Shown: piece after piece, positions 55,888-64,000 of the stretch
Numbering within the stretch: the first letter of the stretch is position 1
How the letters are laid out: each line of letters starts with the position of its first letter
NCBI GenBank assembly: GCA_963840785.1
Contig: CAWJAF010000005.1
Span: forward strand, 137,338-201,337
Length of the DNA stretch: 64,000 bases
Reading direction: 5' to 3'
Origin: JALYOK01 sp963840785
GTDB lineage: Bacteria > Pseudomonadota > Gammaproteobacteria > Burkholderiales > JALYOK01
Notes under the pieces: model-generated
Told to the model about the DNA's origin: nothing
Database searches by the model: none
Seen by the model: the letters and a program-made list of their open reading frames with translations, nothing else
Translations under genes and position numbers: made by a program

Positions 55888-57224
55888 CGTCATTCCGATT
55901 CGCATTCATTGTTAGCGCTGTTCTTTGTATCGCCGCATTTGCCGGCGCGCACGCGGCCGATAGCGCGCCGAAACGCGCTAAACCAAGCGTTGATAAACCA
56001 ATTAAACCCGTTGACCGAATCATGGCTGTCGTGAACGATGGTGTGATCACCGAACGCGAACTCGAAACACGCCTGGAATCGATCAGCCTACAATTGGAAA
56101 AACAAGGAACACCGTTACCGCCGAAGGAAATTTTTGCGCGGCAAATGTTGGAGCGCTTGATTCTTGAAACGCTTCAATTGCAACATGCGAAAGAAGCCGG
56201 ACTCAAACTGGACGACAAAGACATCGATCGTGCGATCGATCGTATCGCCACTGACAACAAACTAACCAAGACCGAATTGCGCGACAATCTTACGCGAGAC
56301 GGCATTAGTTTTGCGAAGTTTCGTGATGAAGTAAAACGCGAGATGACGGTCCTGCGCGTGCGCGAAGCGGAGGTTGAGGGCCGAGTCACGGTAACGGAGG
56401 GCGAAGTTGATTTGGAGATGGCGCAGCAAGCGACCCGGCCTCAAGGTGAGGCGGAATATCTGGCCGCGCACGTTCTTATTCGCATCCCTGAAGGCGCCAC
56501 TAGCGAGGAACTAAAATCACGCCAGGGGCGCGCCGAAGAAGCGTTGGCAGCACTTAACAAAGGCACGGACTTTGGCCAGATTTCGGCGACCTATTCCGAC
56601 GCCCAAGAAGCACTGACGGGCGGCAATCTTGGCTGGCGCACTGGGGCGAAGCTACCGAATATGTTTGTTGAAGCGTTGCAGACACTTAACAAAGGCGAAA
56701 ACAGCAAAGTACTGAAGAGCGGTAATGGTTTTCATATCGTCAAGTTACTCGACAAACGCGGACAAGGCGCAGCACAGACGGTCACGCAAACCCACGCGCG
56801 GCATATCTTGATTAAAGTAAATGACAGTCAATCCGAAGCAACAGCGAAAAGTCGCATACAACAACTCAAAATCCGCATCGACAACGGCTCGGATTTTGCC
56901 GATGTTGCCAAGGCGTTTTCCGAAGACCTGAGCGCAATTAAGGGCGGCGATCTCGACTGGGTTTATCCCGGCGATACGGTTCCTGAGTTTGACCGGATGA
57001 TGAATTCGCTTCAACTGAGTCAAGTCAGCGAGCCGTTCTTAACGAATTTTGGCTGGCATATTTTGCAAGTACTTGAGCGCCGCGACACCGAAATCAGCGC
57101 CGATCGTAACCGCGTTGCCGCGCGCCTTGGGCTACGTCAGCGAAAAACTGACGAAGCCTATCAGCAATGGCTGTTGCAATTGCGCGATACCGCCTACGTC
57201 GAATATCGCTTGGAAGATCAGTAA
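55884..57224 (+). CDS. surA: periplasmic chaperone/peptidyl-prolyl isomerase SurA
   Basis: A 446-aa protein: signal peptide ending 'GAHA', the SurA N-domain ('VDRIMAVVNDGVITERELET'), and two parvulin domains ('EYLAAHVLIRIPEGA' and 'THARHILIKVNDSQ'). It escorts outer-membrane proteins, including LptD, to the Bam complex. The ATG overlaps the lptD stop (ATGA). Confidence 0.94.
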   Translation: MTSFRFAFIVSAVLCIAAFAGAHAADSAPKRAKPSVDKPIKPVDRIMAVVNDGVITERELETRLESISLQLEKQGTPLPPKEIFARQMLERLILETLQLQHAKEAGLKLDDKDIDRAIDRIATDNKLTKTELRDNLTRDGISFAKFRDEVKREMTVLRVREAEVEGRVTVTEGEVDLEMAQQATRPQGEAEYLAAHVLIRIPEGATSEELKSRQGRAEEALAALNKGTDFGQISATYSDAQEALTGGNLGWRTGAKLPNMFVEALQTLNKGENSKVLKSGNGFHIVKLLDKRGQGAAQTVTQTHARHILIKVNDSQSEATAKSRIQQLKIRIDNGSDFADVAKAFSEDLSAIKGGDLDWVYPGDTVPEFDRMMNSLQLSQVSEPFLTNFGWHILQVLERRDTEISADRNRVAARLGLRQRKTDEAYQQWLLQLRDTAYVEYRLEDQ

Positions 57225-57289
57225 TTTTTTACTCGCGTTTTCACCTTGCCGCGTTTCCCAACATGCGCGGCATGTCAGCATGGTAGTTT

Positions 57290-58293
57290 GTGGCTAGTTC
57301 ATCGCAGCAGCTTCCCATCATCGCCATTACCGCAGGTGAACCTGCCGGCATCGGCCCCGATCTTTGCATTCTGCTTGCAGAGCGAAAACCAGCGGCCCAG
57401 CTGGTATTCATCGCCGATCGAGACCTCCTGAGCGGCTCGGGCAGCGATGCTCGGTCGACGTTTAGCGTTACCGGATTTTGATGCCACAAAATTAAGCCGT
57501 AAGCGCGGCCCCGGCGTTTCACTTTTACATCACCCCATCGCCGAAGCGGCAATGCCGGGTCGGCTCAACGCGAAAAACAGTCGCTACGTTCTCGCGACGC
57601 TTAACAGTGCGGTACGCGGCGCGCTGAATGGCGATTTCCACGCAGTCGTCACTGCCCCGGTTCACAAAGGTGTGATCAACGACGCCGGCGTTGCCTTCAG
57701 CGGCCACACAGAATTCTTTGCGGAAAAAACCAATACCGAGCAGGTCGTGATGATGCTGGTCGGTGGTGGCTTGCGCGTTGCGCTTGCCACGACACATTTG
57801 CCATTAAAGGATGTTGCCGGCGCAATTACAACCGCAAGCCTCGAGCGCACGTTAGCAGATTTTGCATGGCGATTTGCGCGATAAGTTTGGCATTGCCGCG
57901 CCGCGGATTCTGGTTGCCGGGCTCAATCCGCACGCCGGCGAGTCGGGATATTTGGGCCGCGAGGAAATCGACATCATCGAACCCGTATTGACGCAACTAC
58001 GCGCAAGCGGCATGAAATTAGAAGGCCCTCTCCCGGCCGATACATTATTCACGCCTAAATATCTCGATCGCGCCGACGCGGTTTTAGCGATGTATCACGA
58101 TCAAGGCTTACCGGTATTGAAAATGAAAAGCTTTGGTCACGGCGTCAACGTTACGCTCGGACTACCGATTATTCGCACCTCGGTCGACCATGGCACCGCG
58201 CTTGACTTGGCCGGGACCGGCCAGATCGACGTAGGCAGCATGCTTGCCGCCGTCGACCTTGCGATTGACCTCGTAAAAACGCGAGCAATCTGA
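57290..58293 (+). CDS. pdxA: 4-hydroxythreonine-4-phosphate dehydrogenase (two frameshifts)
   Basis: Pyridoxal-phosphate synthesis. It starts with GTG at 57290: 'LPIIAITAGEPAGIGPDLCI'. Metal and substrate motifs are 'VVTAPVHKGVINDAG', 'SGHTEFFAE', 'GLNPHAGESGYLG', 'MYHDQGLPVLKM' and 'IIRTSVDHGTALDLAG'. Single extra bases at about 57428 (true reading DLLARAARAAMLGRR-like, 'AARAAMLGRRLALPDF') and about 57858 (true reading 'LHGDLRDKFGIAAPRI') break the frame. Without them it is 333 aa, the normal length. It lies between surA and rsmA as in E. coli. Confidence 0.9.
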
Positions 58294-58294
58294 G

Positions 58295-59125
58295 TTGCAG
58301 CACATCCCGCGTAAGCGATTCGGCCAGCATTTTCTGCACGAACGCGGTGTGATTACTCGCATTGTCGACGAGCTCGATTTACGCATCGATGATCGCGTCG
58401 TTGAAATCGGGCCGGGCCTCGGCGCGCTCACCGATTTTTTGCTGCCGAAACTCAATCACCTTGATGTCGTCGAGCTCGATCGCGATCTAGCCAAATTATT
58501 GCGCGAACGATATCCGCCCGAAAAACTGACGGTGCACGAAGGCGATGCCCTGGAATTCGATTTTTCCAAACTCGGCGAACCGTTTCGCTTAGTGGGCAAT
58601 TTGCCTTACAACATTTCAACGCCGTTGCTGTTTCATTTCGCGAAATTCCGCGATCAGCTGCGCGATGGCCATTTCATGTTGCAACGCGAAGTGGTCGAGC
58701 GCATGGTGGCGGCGCCATCCACTGCGGCCTATGGCCGTTTGTCCGTGAGCTTGCAACTCGATTTCGAAATGGAATCGCTGTTTCGCATCGGCCCCGGCGC
58801 GTTCACGCCACCGCCGAAAGTTGAGTCGGCAATCGTCCGCATGACGCCATTGCGCAACCCAGCATTCGATTTGATCGATCGCGAACTATTTGCCGCGATT
58901 GTCAATCGAGCGTTTATGCAACGCCGCAAAACCTTGCGAAACTCATTGAAGGATCATCTTTCGCCGGATGACTTTGCCAGCGTCGACATCGATCCCATCG
59001 CCCGCGCCGAAAATTTAAGCGTGGCCGATTACGCAAGAATCGCCAACCTCGTTGCCATGAGAGCAAATCCCAGAGCGGACCTTCAGGCACAGGCCTTGGA
59101 GAGCAGCGCCGATATTGGCGACTAG
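58295..59125 (+). CDS. rsmA: 16S rRNA A1518/A1519 dimethyltransferase (KsgA)
   Basis: A 276-aa methyltransferase: 'KRFGQHFLHERGVITRIVDE', SAM loop 'VEIGPGLGALT', catalytic 'LVGNLPYNIST', 'FTPPPKVESAIVRM'. The start is probably TTG at 58295, one base after the pdxA stop. It dimethylates two adenines in helix 45 as a late check on 30S assembly. It converges on gloA with one base between stops. Confidence 0.94.
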   Translation: MQHIPRKRFGQHFLHERGVITRIVDELDLRIDDRVVEIGPGLGALTDFLLPKLNHLDVVELDRDLAKLLRERYPPEKLTVHEGDALEFDFSKLGEPFRLVGNLPYNISTPLLFHFAKFRDQLRDGHFMLQREVVERMVAAPSTAAYGRLSVSLQLDFEMESLFRIGPGAFTPPPKVESAIVRMTPLRNPAFDLIDRELFAAIVNRAFMQRRKTLRNSLKDHLSPDDFASVDIDPIARAENLSVADYARIANLVAMRANPRADLQAQALESSADIGD

Positions 59126-59126
59126 C

Positions 59127-59519
59127 TCAGTGCGCTGTGCCGCGCTGTATGAATTCGATCTTGTAGCCATCGGGATCTTCAACAAACGCGATGACCGTTG
59201 TCCCGTGTTTCATCGGCCCCGCTTCGCGCACGACTTTGCCACCCTTGGCGCGAACCGCATCGCAAGCTTTATACGCGTCCGGCACCTCCAGTGCGATGTG
59301 GCCATAAGCGTTGCCCAGATCGTATTTGGCTGTATCCCAGTTGTGTGTCAGCTCTAATACCGTGTGATCGTTCTCATCGCCATAGCCAACAAACGCAAGC
59401 GTAAATTTGCCATCTGGAAAGTCATTCTTGCGCAGCAATTTCATGCCCAGCACGTCGGTGTAAAAATCCAGCGATTTTTGCAAATCGCCGACTCGCAACA
59501 TGGTGTGTAACATTCTCAT
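59127..59519 (-). CDS. gloA: lactoylglutathione lyase (glyoxalase I)
   Basis: A 130-aa VOC enzyme with the metal ligands of Ni-type glyoxalase I: His5, Glu in TVLELTHNWD, His in YGHIALEV and Glu in YKIEFIQ. It isomerises the methylglyoxal-glutathione hemithioacetal. It is the last gene of the glyQ-glyS-gmhB-plsC-ygjP direction. Confidence 0.94.
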   Translation of the reverse strand: MRMLHTMLRVGDLQKSLDFYTDVLGMKLLRKNDFPDGKFTLAFVGYGDENDHTVLELTHNWDTAKYDLGNAYGHIALEVPDAYKACDAVRAKGGKVVREAGPMKHGTTVIAFVEDPDGYKIEFIQRGTAH

Positions 59520-59541
59520 CGTCTAATTCCTTTCATTCACA

Positions 59542-60289
59542 TTAAAAAATTCGATACAACGCATCATTGCGACGCAGCTCATCGCGAGCCATCTCATATT
59601 GCGGAAAAATTTCCGCAACGCGCCGCCAAAACTTCGCGCTGTGATCCATATGCGCCAAGTGCGCCAGCTCATGGGCGGCGACATAATCAATCACGCTTGG
59701 CGGCGCTTTCATCAAACGCCAGGTCAATCGAATCTCACCGCTTGCGGTACAACTTCCCCAGCGCGACTGCGCGTTGCTGAGGAAGAATCGTGGCGACTGA
59801 ATCTTAGCGACGGCGGTAAGGTGATCGATCCGTTGCGGAAAATAACGCCTCGCCTCCGCCCGATACCAATCGCAAACTTTAGTTTTAATTTGTTCGCTAG
59901 AAGGCGGCGTGGTGAACGTCAGATTCAAGCCGGCCAAATCGAGCCACGGCGGCGGCGCCCGGCGCGAATGGAGCAAAATATTGAGCGATATCGATTGGCC
60001 TAAATATGGCAACAAAGCGCCAGGTGACCATTCTACTTTTGGCGGTGTGCGCTCACGCCACGCCTCGAGCTTGCGCAAGACCCATTCCGCGTTATCCAGC
60101 AACGCCTGTGCGGACCGAGCGCAACGAAGCGCGCGGCGAGGCTGTCACAATCAATCCGGAAAAGTCTACTTTAAGGCCAATGGAGCGGCGCCGCCGACTA
60201 CGCCTGAGTTCAAATTCAACTTCGTGCCCATTCAGAACAATCGTCTGCGGGACAGGCTCGAGATTCGGCGCGAGAAGATTACGCAACAT
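59542..60289 (-). CDS. YgjP-like M48 metal-dependent hydrolase (one frameshift)
   Basis: A 248-aa protein once one extra base near 60105 is removed (true reading 'SVRQALLDNAEWVLRKLEAW'). 'RRSRRRRSIGLKVDFSGLIV' is the N-terminal beta region. 'SRWGSCTASGEIRLTWRLMK' and 'YVAAHELAHLAHMDHSAKFW' carry the zinc-binding HELAH and downstream His. The substrate of this DUF45 family is unknown. It follows plsC by three bases. Confidence 0.87.
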
Positions 60290-60292
60290 GAT

Positions 60293-61003
60293 TTATGTGC
60301 TGGGTAAGCGCTGCATTTCACTTTCGATCCAGCGTTGCACGTGCTGGTTCAATTCTTCGGGCTTAAAGCCTTTCGGATCGATCGGTTTACCGATGCTCAC
60401 AGTGATCGTGCCGGCGCGTTTCAGAAACGTATCGCGCGGCCAAAAATTTCCCGAATTGAGCGCAATCGGCAAAACCGGCGTATTTGTTTTCGTAGCGAGC
60501 AACGCGCCGCCGCGTGCGTAGGGCAAAACTTCACCGGGTTTGGTGCGCGTGCCTTCCGGAAAAATCACGATCCACAGGCCAAGCGCCAGGCGTTCGCGAC
60601 CCTGTTGGACTAGGTGCCGAAGCGCAGAAAGTTTGTCGGCGCGATCGATTGCAATCGGCCGCAACATCGCCAATCCCCAACCGAAAAACGGAATGCGGAA
60701 AAGCTCACGCTTGAGTAGCCAAACTTGCGGTGGGAACAATTGCAAAAAGAAAAATGTCTCCCAACTCGATTGATGTTTCGCCAGAATAATAGTCGGCGTA
60801 CTGGGAATGTGTTCACGGCCGATGACGCGATACTCGATTCCGCAAATCACGCGTGCCGAATATACCGCAATGAGCGTCCATAATTTCACTAAGCGATACA
60901 AAACCGGAAAACCGAATGGCAAGCAGAGAATCATGATGATGCAGATCACCGGCGCAGCAAAAAATTGAATCAAGAACAGCAGCGTGGAGCGCAGCCAAAT
61001 CAT
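60293..61003 (-). CDS. plsC: 1-acyl-sn-glycerol-3-phosphate acyltransferase
   Basis: A 236-aa membrane acyltransferase with N-terminal transmembrane helices. The catalytic box is H77-QSSW-E82, that is HX4E instead of the usual HX4D; the second box is FPEGTR. It forms phosphatidate in phospholipid synthesis. The ATG overlaps the gmhB stop (ATGA). The Glu variant occurs, as far as I recall, in related betaproteobacterial proteins. Confidence 0.9.
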   Translation of the reverse strand: MIWLRSTLLFLIQFFAAPVICIIMILCLPFGFPVLYRLVKLWTLIAVYSARVICGIEYRVIGREHIPSTPTIILAKHQSSWETFFFLQLFPPQVWLLKRELFRIPFFGWGLAMLRPIAIDRADKLSALRHLVQQGRERLALGLWIVIFPEGTRTKPGEVLPYARGGALLATKTNTPVLPIALNSGNFWPRDTFLKRAGTITVSIGKPIDPKGFKPEELNQHVQRWIESEMQRLPST

Positions 61004-61543
61004 GACGCGGCTTGAATGATCGCTTTTACCGCAGCATCTAGATTGTGAAACACTTGAGTGTTCGCCGGCAATCCCCCTTGCGCCTGAGACTTCTCGCCCT
61101 TACCGGTCAACACCAGCATCGGTTGCGCGCCAACGGCGGCTGATGCTTGCAAATCGCGCAGCGAATCGCCAACACTCGGAATGCCGCGCAGAGGCGCATT
61201 GAAACGCTGACCGATCTCCTCGAACATGCCGGATTTGGGCTTGCGACAAGCACAATCGGATTCGGCGGTATGCGGGCAATAAAAAATCGCATCCAGTCGG
61301 CCGCCAACCTGCGCCAACGCATCAATCATCTTTTCATTAATTGCGTTAAGCATTGTCATGTCGAACAAACCGCGGCCAATGCCGGATTGATTCGTCGCGA
61401 CCACCACATGAAATCCCGAATGATTCAAACGTCGCGATGCCTTCCAGCGAGCCGGGAATCGGCTTCCATTCTTCCGGTCGCTTGATGAATTTATCGCTGT
61501 CGACATTGATTACACCGTCGCGATCGAGAATAACGAGTTTCAT
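61000..61543 (-). CDS. gmhB: D-glycero-beta-D-manno-heptose 1,7-bisphosphate 7-phosphatase (one frameshift)
   Basis: A HAD phosphatase: 'MKLVILDRDGVINVDSDKFI' (nucleophile Asp), 'VVVATNQSGIGRGLF', zinc loop 'CPHTAESDCACRKPKSGM', 'SVGDSLRDLQAS'. It makes heptose-1-P for the LPS core. An extra base near 61437 breaks the frame (true reading 'GIATLNHSGFHVVVATNQSG'). The reconstructed length is 180 aa. It lies between glyS and plsC. Confidence 0.9.
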
Positions 61544-61548
61544 TTTGG

Positions 61549-63675
61549 TTAGTTCGCCAGCTTGGAAATATCGGCGACTTTGTTCATTGCGGCGCGCAAG
61601 TCGCGCAATAGCGCCAGACGGTTCGAACGTAATACCGGATCGTCGGCCATCACCATCACAGTATCAAAAAAATCATCCACCGGGGCCTTCAACACCGCGA
61701 ACGATTTGAGGTAACCGGTGAAGTCTTGCGTCTCAAAAAGCTTGCTTGCGCCTGGCGTTGCTGATTTGAGCGCGGCGAATAGCCCGAGTTCGGCAGATTC
61801 TACCAACCGCCCCTCTTCCGCATGCTCAGTAATTTCACCATTCGGCTCATTCTTCTTGAGAATATTCGCAACACGTTTGTTTGCGGACGCCAAACTCTCT
61901 GCTTCAGGCAATTGCATGAACGCACGCACCGCCGCTAGTTGGCGTGGCACCAAATTCAGTAGCATTGGACGTTGAGAAAGCACGGCCTCGACCTCATTGG
62001 CGGTATAGCCTTGTTCGCGAAGAAAACCTTCCAGCCGCTGGAAAATGAAATTTTCCAAATCCACTTGAGCATCGGCGACCTTCCCTTGAAACCCATCGAA
62101 CGCGACGCGCAATAAATCGCGCAATGAAACTGAGATATCTTGTTCAACGATGATTCGCACAATCCCCAAGGCATGGCGGCGCAATGCGAAGGGATCCTTG
62201 TCGCCTGTGGGCAGTTGGCCGATGCCAAACAAGCCGGTCAAGGTTTCCAATTTGTCCGCCAGCGAAACTGCACTTCCGACCGACCCACGCGGCAAACTAT
62301 CGCCAGCAAAGCGCGGCTTGTAGTGATCTTCGATTGCATCGGCAACCGCGGCTGACTCACCATCATGTAACGCGTAGTACCGGCCCATGATCCCCTGCAA
62401 TTCGGGAAATTCCCCGACCATATCCGATACCAGATCAGCTTTAGCCAACCTTGCGGCGCGAATTGCTTGTTCGATTGACGCACCGATTAACGACGCCACG
62501 CCACGCGCAATCGCGGCGACGCGCTCGACACGCTCGCCCTGACTTCCCAGCTTGTTGTGATACACCACACTTGCAAGCTTCGGCAAACGCGATTCGAGAC
62601 TGTGTTTGCGATCTTGATCGTAGAAAAATTTGGCGTCGGCCAGGCGTGGGCGAATCACGCGCTCGTTACCTGAAATAATGTTGGCGGCATCATCCAACTT
62701 CATGTTGGAAACGATGAGAAATTTGTTTGTCAGCTTCCCGGTACTATCAAGCAGCGGAAAATATTTTTGATTCGCGCGCATGGTGAGCATCAAGCACTCT
62801 TGCGGCACGTCCAAAAACACCTGATCGAACTGCCCCACATACACCGTTGGCATTTCCACCAGCGCCGTTACCTCATCGAGTAAGGCTTGGTATGCATCTC
62901 CTGTTTCGAGCTGGGCATTTTGCTTGCTGGCATTGTCTCGCAACTGACGATCGATTTCGGCGCGACGCTTATCAAAGCTGGGAATTACGCCACCCTTGCT
63001 TTCGAGTTGCGCTTCGTAATCATTTGCTGATGCGAGCGTGATGATTTTTTCGCCTTGAAAACGATGTCCTTCGGTAACGTTGCTCGCGAGGAGCCCCAGC
63101 AAGCCGACCTGAACAACTTCGCTGCCATGCATCGCAATTAAGCGATGCACGGGCCGCACGAACTGCACCGTCGTCGCGCCGTCGGCAAGCTGATAGCTCA
63201 TCACTTTTGGAATCGGCAATTTTTGTATCGCCTGTTCAATTGCCGCCCACAATTGCGTCTGTAACAAGGCGCCGACGGCTAAATCCGTCAGCACCAAGAC
63301 TTCGTTTTTGCCGTCTTGCTCACGCGTGACGCTCTCGCGGATGATTGCATCAAAATCTGCATCGTCTTGGAAACCTAATGTGCCCAGTTTCTTCTTAAAC
63401 GCGGGTGTCGCCTTACCTTCTTTGTCGAGCGCGACACTTACCGGCATCAGCTTAGTGCGAACTTCTTTCGGCGGCGATTCTTTGCGCACATTCGTAATTT
63501 GTACCGCAAGGCGACGCGGTGATGCAAAAACCGTTTTCTTGGCGTCGGCATCCAGAAAATCTTTACTTTCAAGATCACGAAAAATCTCGGCCGCGAACGC
63601 TTCGCCTAATTTTTGCAACGCCTTCGGCGGCAATTCTTCTGTGAACAATTCGACGAGCAAGGTTTCAATCGTCAT
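61549..63675 (-). CDS. glyS: glycine--tRNA ligase beta subunit
   Basis: A 708-aa protein: 'LLVELFTEELPPKALQKLGE' at the start, 'VEMPTVYVGQFDQVFLDVPQ', 'RVIRPRLADAKFFYDQDRKH', and a C-terminal anticodon-binding helical domain. The start is ATG 63675; the open frame extends ten codons upstream into glyQ. It forms the alpha2beta2 enzyme with glyQ, whose stop is one base upstream. The frame is intact. Confidence 0.95.
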   Translation of the reverse strand: MTIETLLVELFTEELPPKALQKLGEAFAAEIFRDLESKDFLDADAKKTVFASPRRLAVQITNVRKESPPKEVRTKLMPVSVALDKEGKATPAFKKKLGTLGFQDDADFDAIIRESVTREQDGKNEVLVLTDLAVGALLQTQLWAAIEQAIQKLPIPKVMSYQLADGATTVQFVRPVHRLIAMHGSEVVQVGLLGLLASNVTEGHRFQGEKIITLASANDYEAQLESKGGVIPSFDKRRAEIDRQLRDNASKQNAQLETGDAYQALLDEVTALVEMPTVYVGQFDQVFLDVPQECLMLTMRANQKYFPLLDSTGKLTNKFLIVSNMKLDDAANIISGNERVIRPRLADAKFFYDQDRKHSLESRLPKLASVVYHNKLGSQGERVERVAAIARGVASLIGASIEQAIRAARLAKADLVSDMVGEFPELQGIMGRYYALHDGESAAVADAIEDHYKPRFAGDSLPRGSVGSAVSLADKLETLTGLFGIGQLPTGDKDPFALRRHALGIVRIIVEQDISVSLRDLLRVAFDGFQGKVADAQVDLENFIFQRLEGFLREQGYTANEVEAVLSQRPMLLNLVPRQLAAVRAFMQLPEAESLASANKRVANILKKNEPNGEITEHAEEGRLVESAELGLFAALKSATPGASKLFETQDFTGYLKSFAVLKAPVDDFFDTVMVMADDPVLRSNRLALLRDLRAAMNKVADISKLAN

Positions 63676-63676
63676 T

Positions 63677-64000
63677 TCAAGCCGCCTTTTGTGTCGGCGT
63701 GGCAAGCATCGGAAATCCTAAGCGCTCGCGCGATTCGTAATAGGCTTGCGCGACACTGCGCGCGAGATTGCGAATGCGTCCAATATACGCTGCGCGCTCA
63801 GTCACGGAAATCGCGCCGCGTGCATCGAGCAAGTTAAACGTATGCGCTGCCTTCAGCACTTGCTCGTAGGCAGGCAACGCGAGCGTCGCTTCCATCAAGC
63901 GCTTCGCGCCCGCTTCGTAATCATTGAAATGCCGTAGTAACGTTTCTGCGTCACTATGTTCAAAGTTATAGGTCGATTGCTCAACTTCATTTTGGTGATA
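63677..64000 (-). CDS. glyQ: glycine--tRNA ligase alpha subunit (partial, C-terminal end)
   Basis: The last 107 codons are present, running off the right edge. 'YNFEHSDAETLLRHFNDYEA', 'LPAYEQVLKAAHTFNLLDAR' and 'GAISVTERAAYIGRIRNLAR' match the GlyQ C-terminus, which ends shortly after 'GFPML'. The stop TGA is one base before the glyS ATG. Confidence 0.93.
   Translation of the reverse strand, partial: YHQNEVEQSTYNFEHSDAETLLRHFNDYEAGAKRLMEATLALPAYEQVLKAAHTFNLLDARGAISVTERAAYIGRIRNLARSVAQAYYESRERLGFPMLATPTQKAA

Overview
The window looks like chromosomal DNA of an uncultured betaproteobacterium close to Burkholderiales/Nitrosomonadales. This rests on recognised gene order (inference): carA-carB-greA with yhbY/rlmE-ftsH-folP-glmM and pst genes, trpE-gph-rpe, apaG-mltA, pepP-ubiH-dsbC, amgK-murU, lptD-surA-pdxA-rsmA and glyQ-glyS-gmhB-plsC. 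No rRNA, tRNA, CRISPR array, transposase, integrase or phage gene was found.

Layout. (1) 1-5779: an accessory operon with a FecR-TPR-outer-membrane-barrel protein, a small exported protein with a cysteine-packed C-terminus, and an exported subtilisin with an intact triad. Its DNA is visibly more AT-rich than the housekeeping blocks. (2) 6047-12834: a toxin-antitoxin (TA) island with mazEF, RHH-PIN, broken higBA, hicB with truncated hicA, tumE-tumA, a doubly broken hicBA, two vapBC modules and two sequence relics of TA genes, separated by copies of a two-hairpin repeat. (3) 13138-14589: a vanadium haloperoxidase. (4) 14700-26205: carAB with its own promoter and leader terminator, greA, yhbY/rlmE, ftsH, an SDR, folP, glmM. 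(5) 26278-31829: a TIR-TM-FGE protein, a VOC protein, and pstSCAB behind a Pho box. (6) 32163-41373: trpE, gph, rpe, a PhnCDE-type transporter, a TerC exporter under a manganese riboswitch, aroE, apaG, a 34-aa membrane peptide. (7) 41462-47121: mltA, a LuxR regulator containing a 10-base homopolymer, an orphan secreted protein, and a second small TA cluster (brnTA and a PemK-like pair). (8) 47354-64000: dsbC, two Ubi hydroxylases, pepP, murU-amgK (cell-wall recycling), lptD-surA-pdxA-rsmA (envelope assembly and ribosome maturation), gloA, ygjP-like, plsC, gmhB, glyS, glyQ.

About sixteen genes, including essential ones, are broken by single-base indels. Most are +1 insertions, and removing them restores the normal family length (for example carB 1072 aa, carA 385 aa, glmM 452 aa). 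The simplest reading is insertion-biased consensus error in the assembly, not mass pseudogenisation. I therefore list these genes once each, over the full reconstructed extent. Several TA genes carry nonsense changes or truncations that look like real decay.

Four dispersed palindromic repeat types punctuate the intergenic space: a two-hairpin element (R1) in the TA island, a 'GCCAATATCCA' element (R2) across the window, 'ATTCCC-N8-GGGAAT' elements of dRS3 type, and single inverted repeats near 32.1 kb and 47.3 kb.
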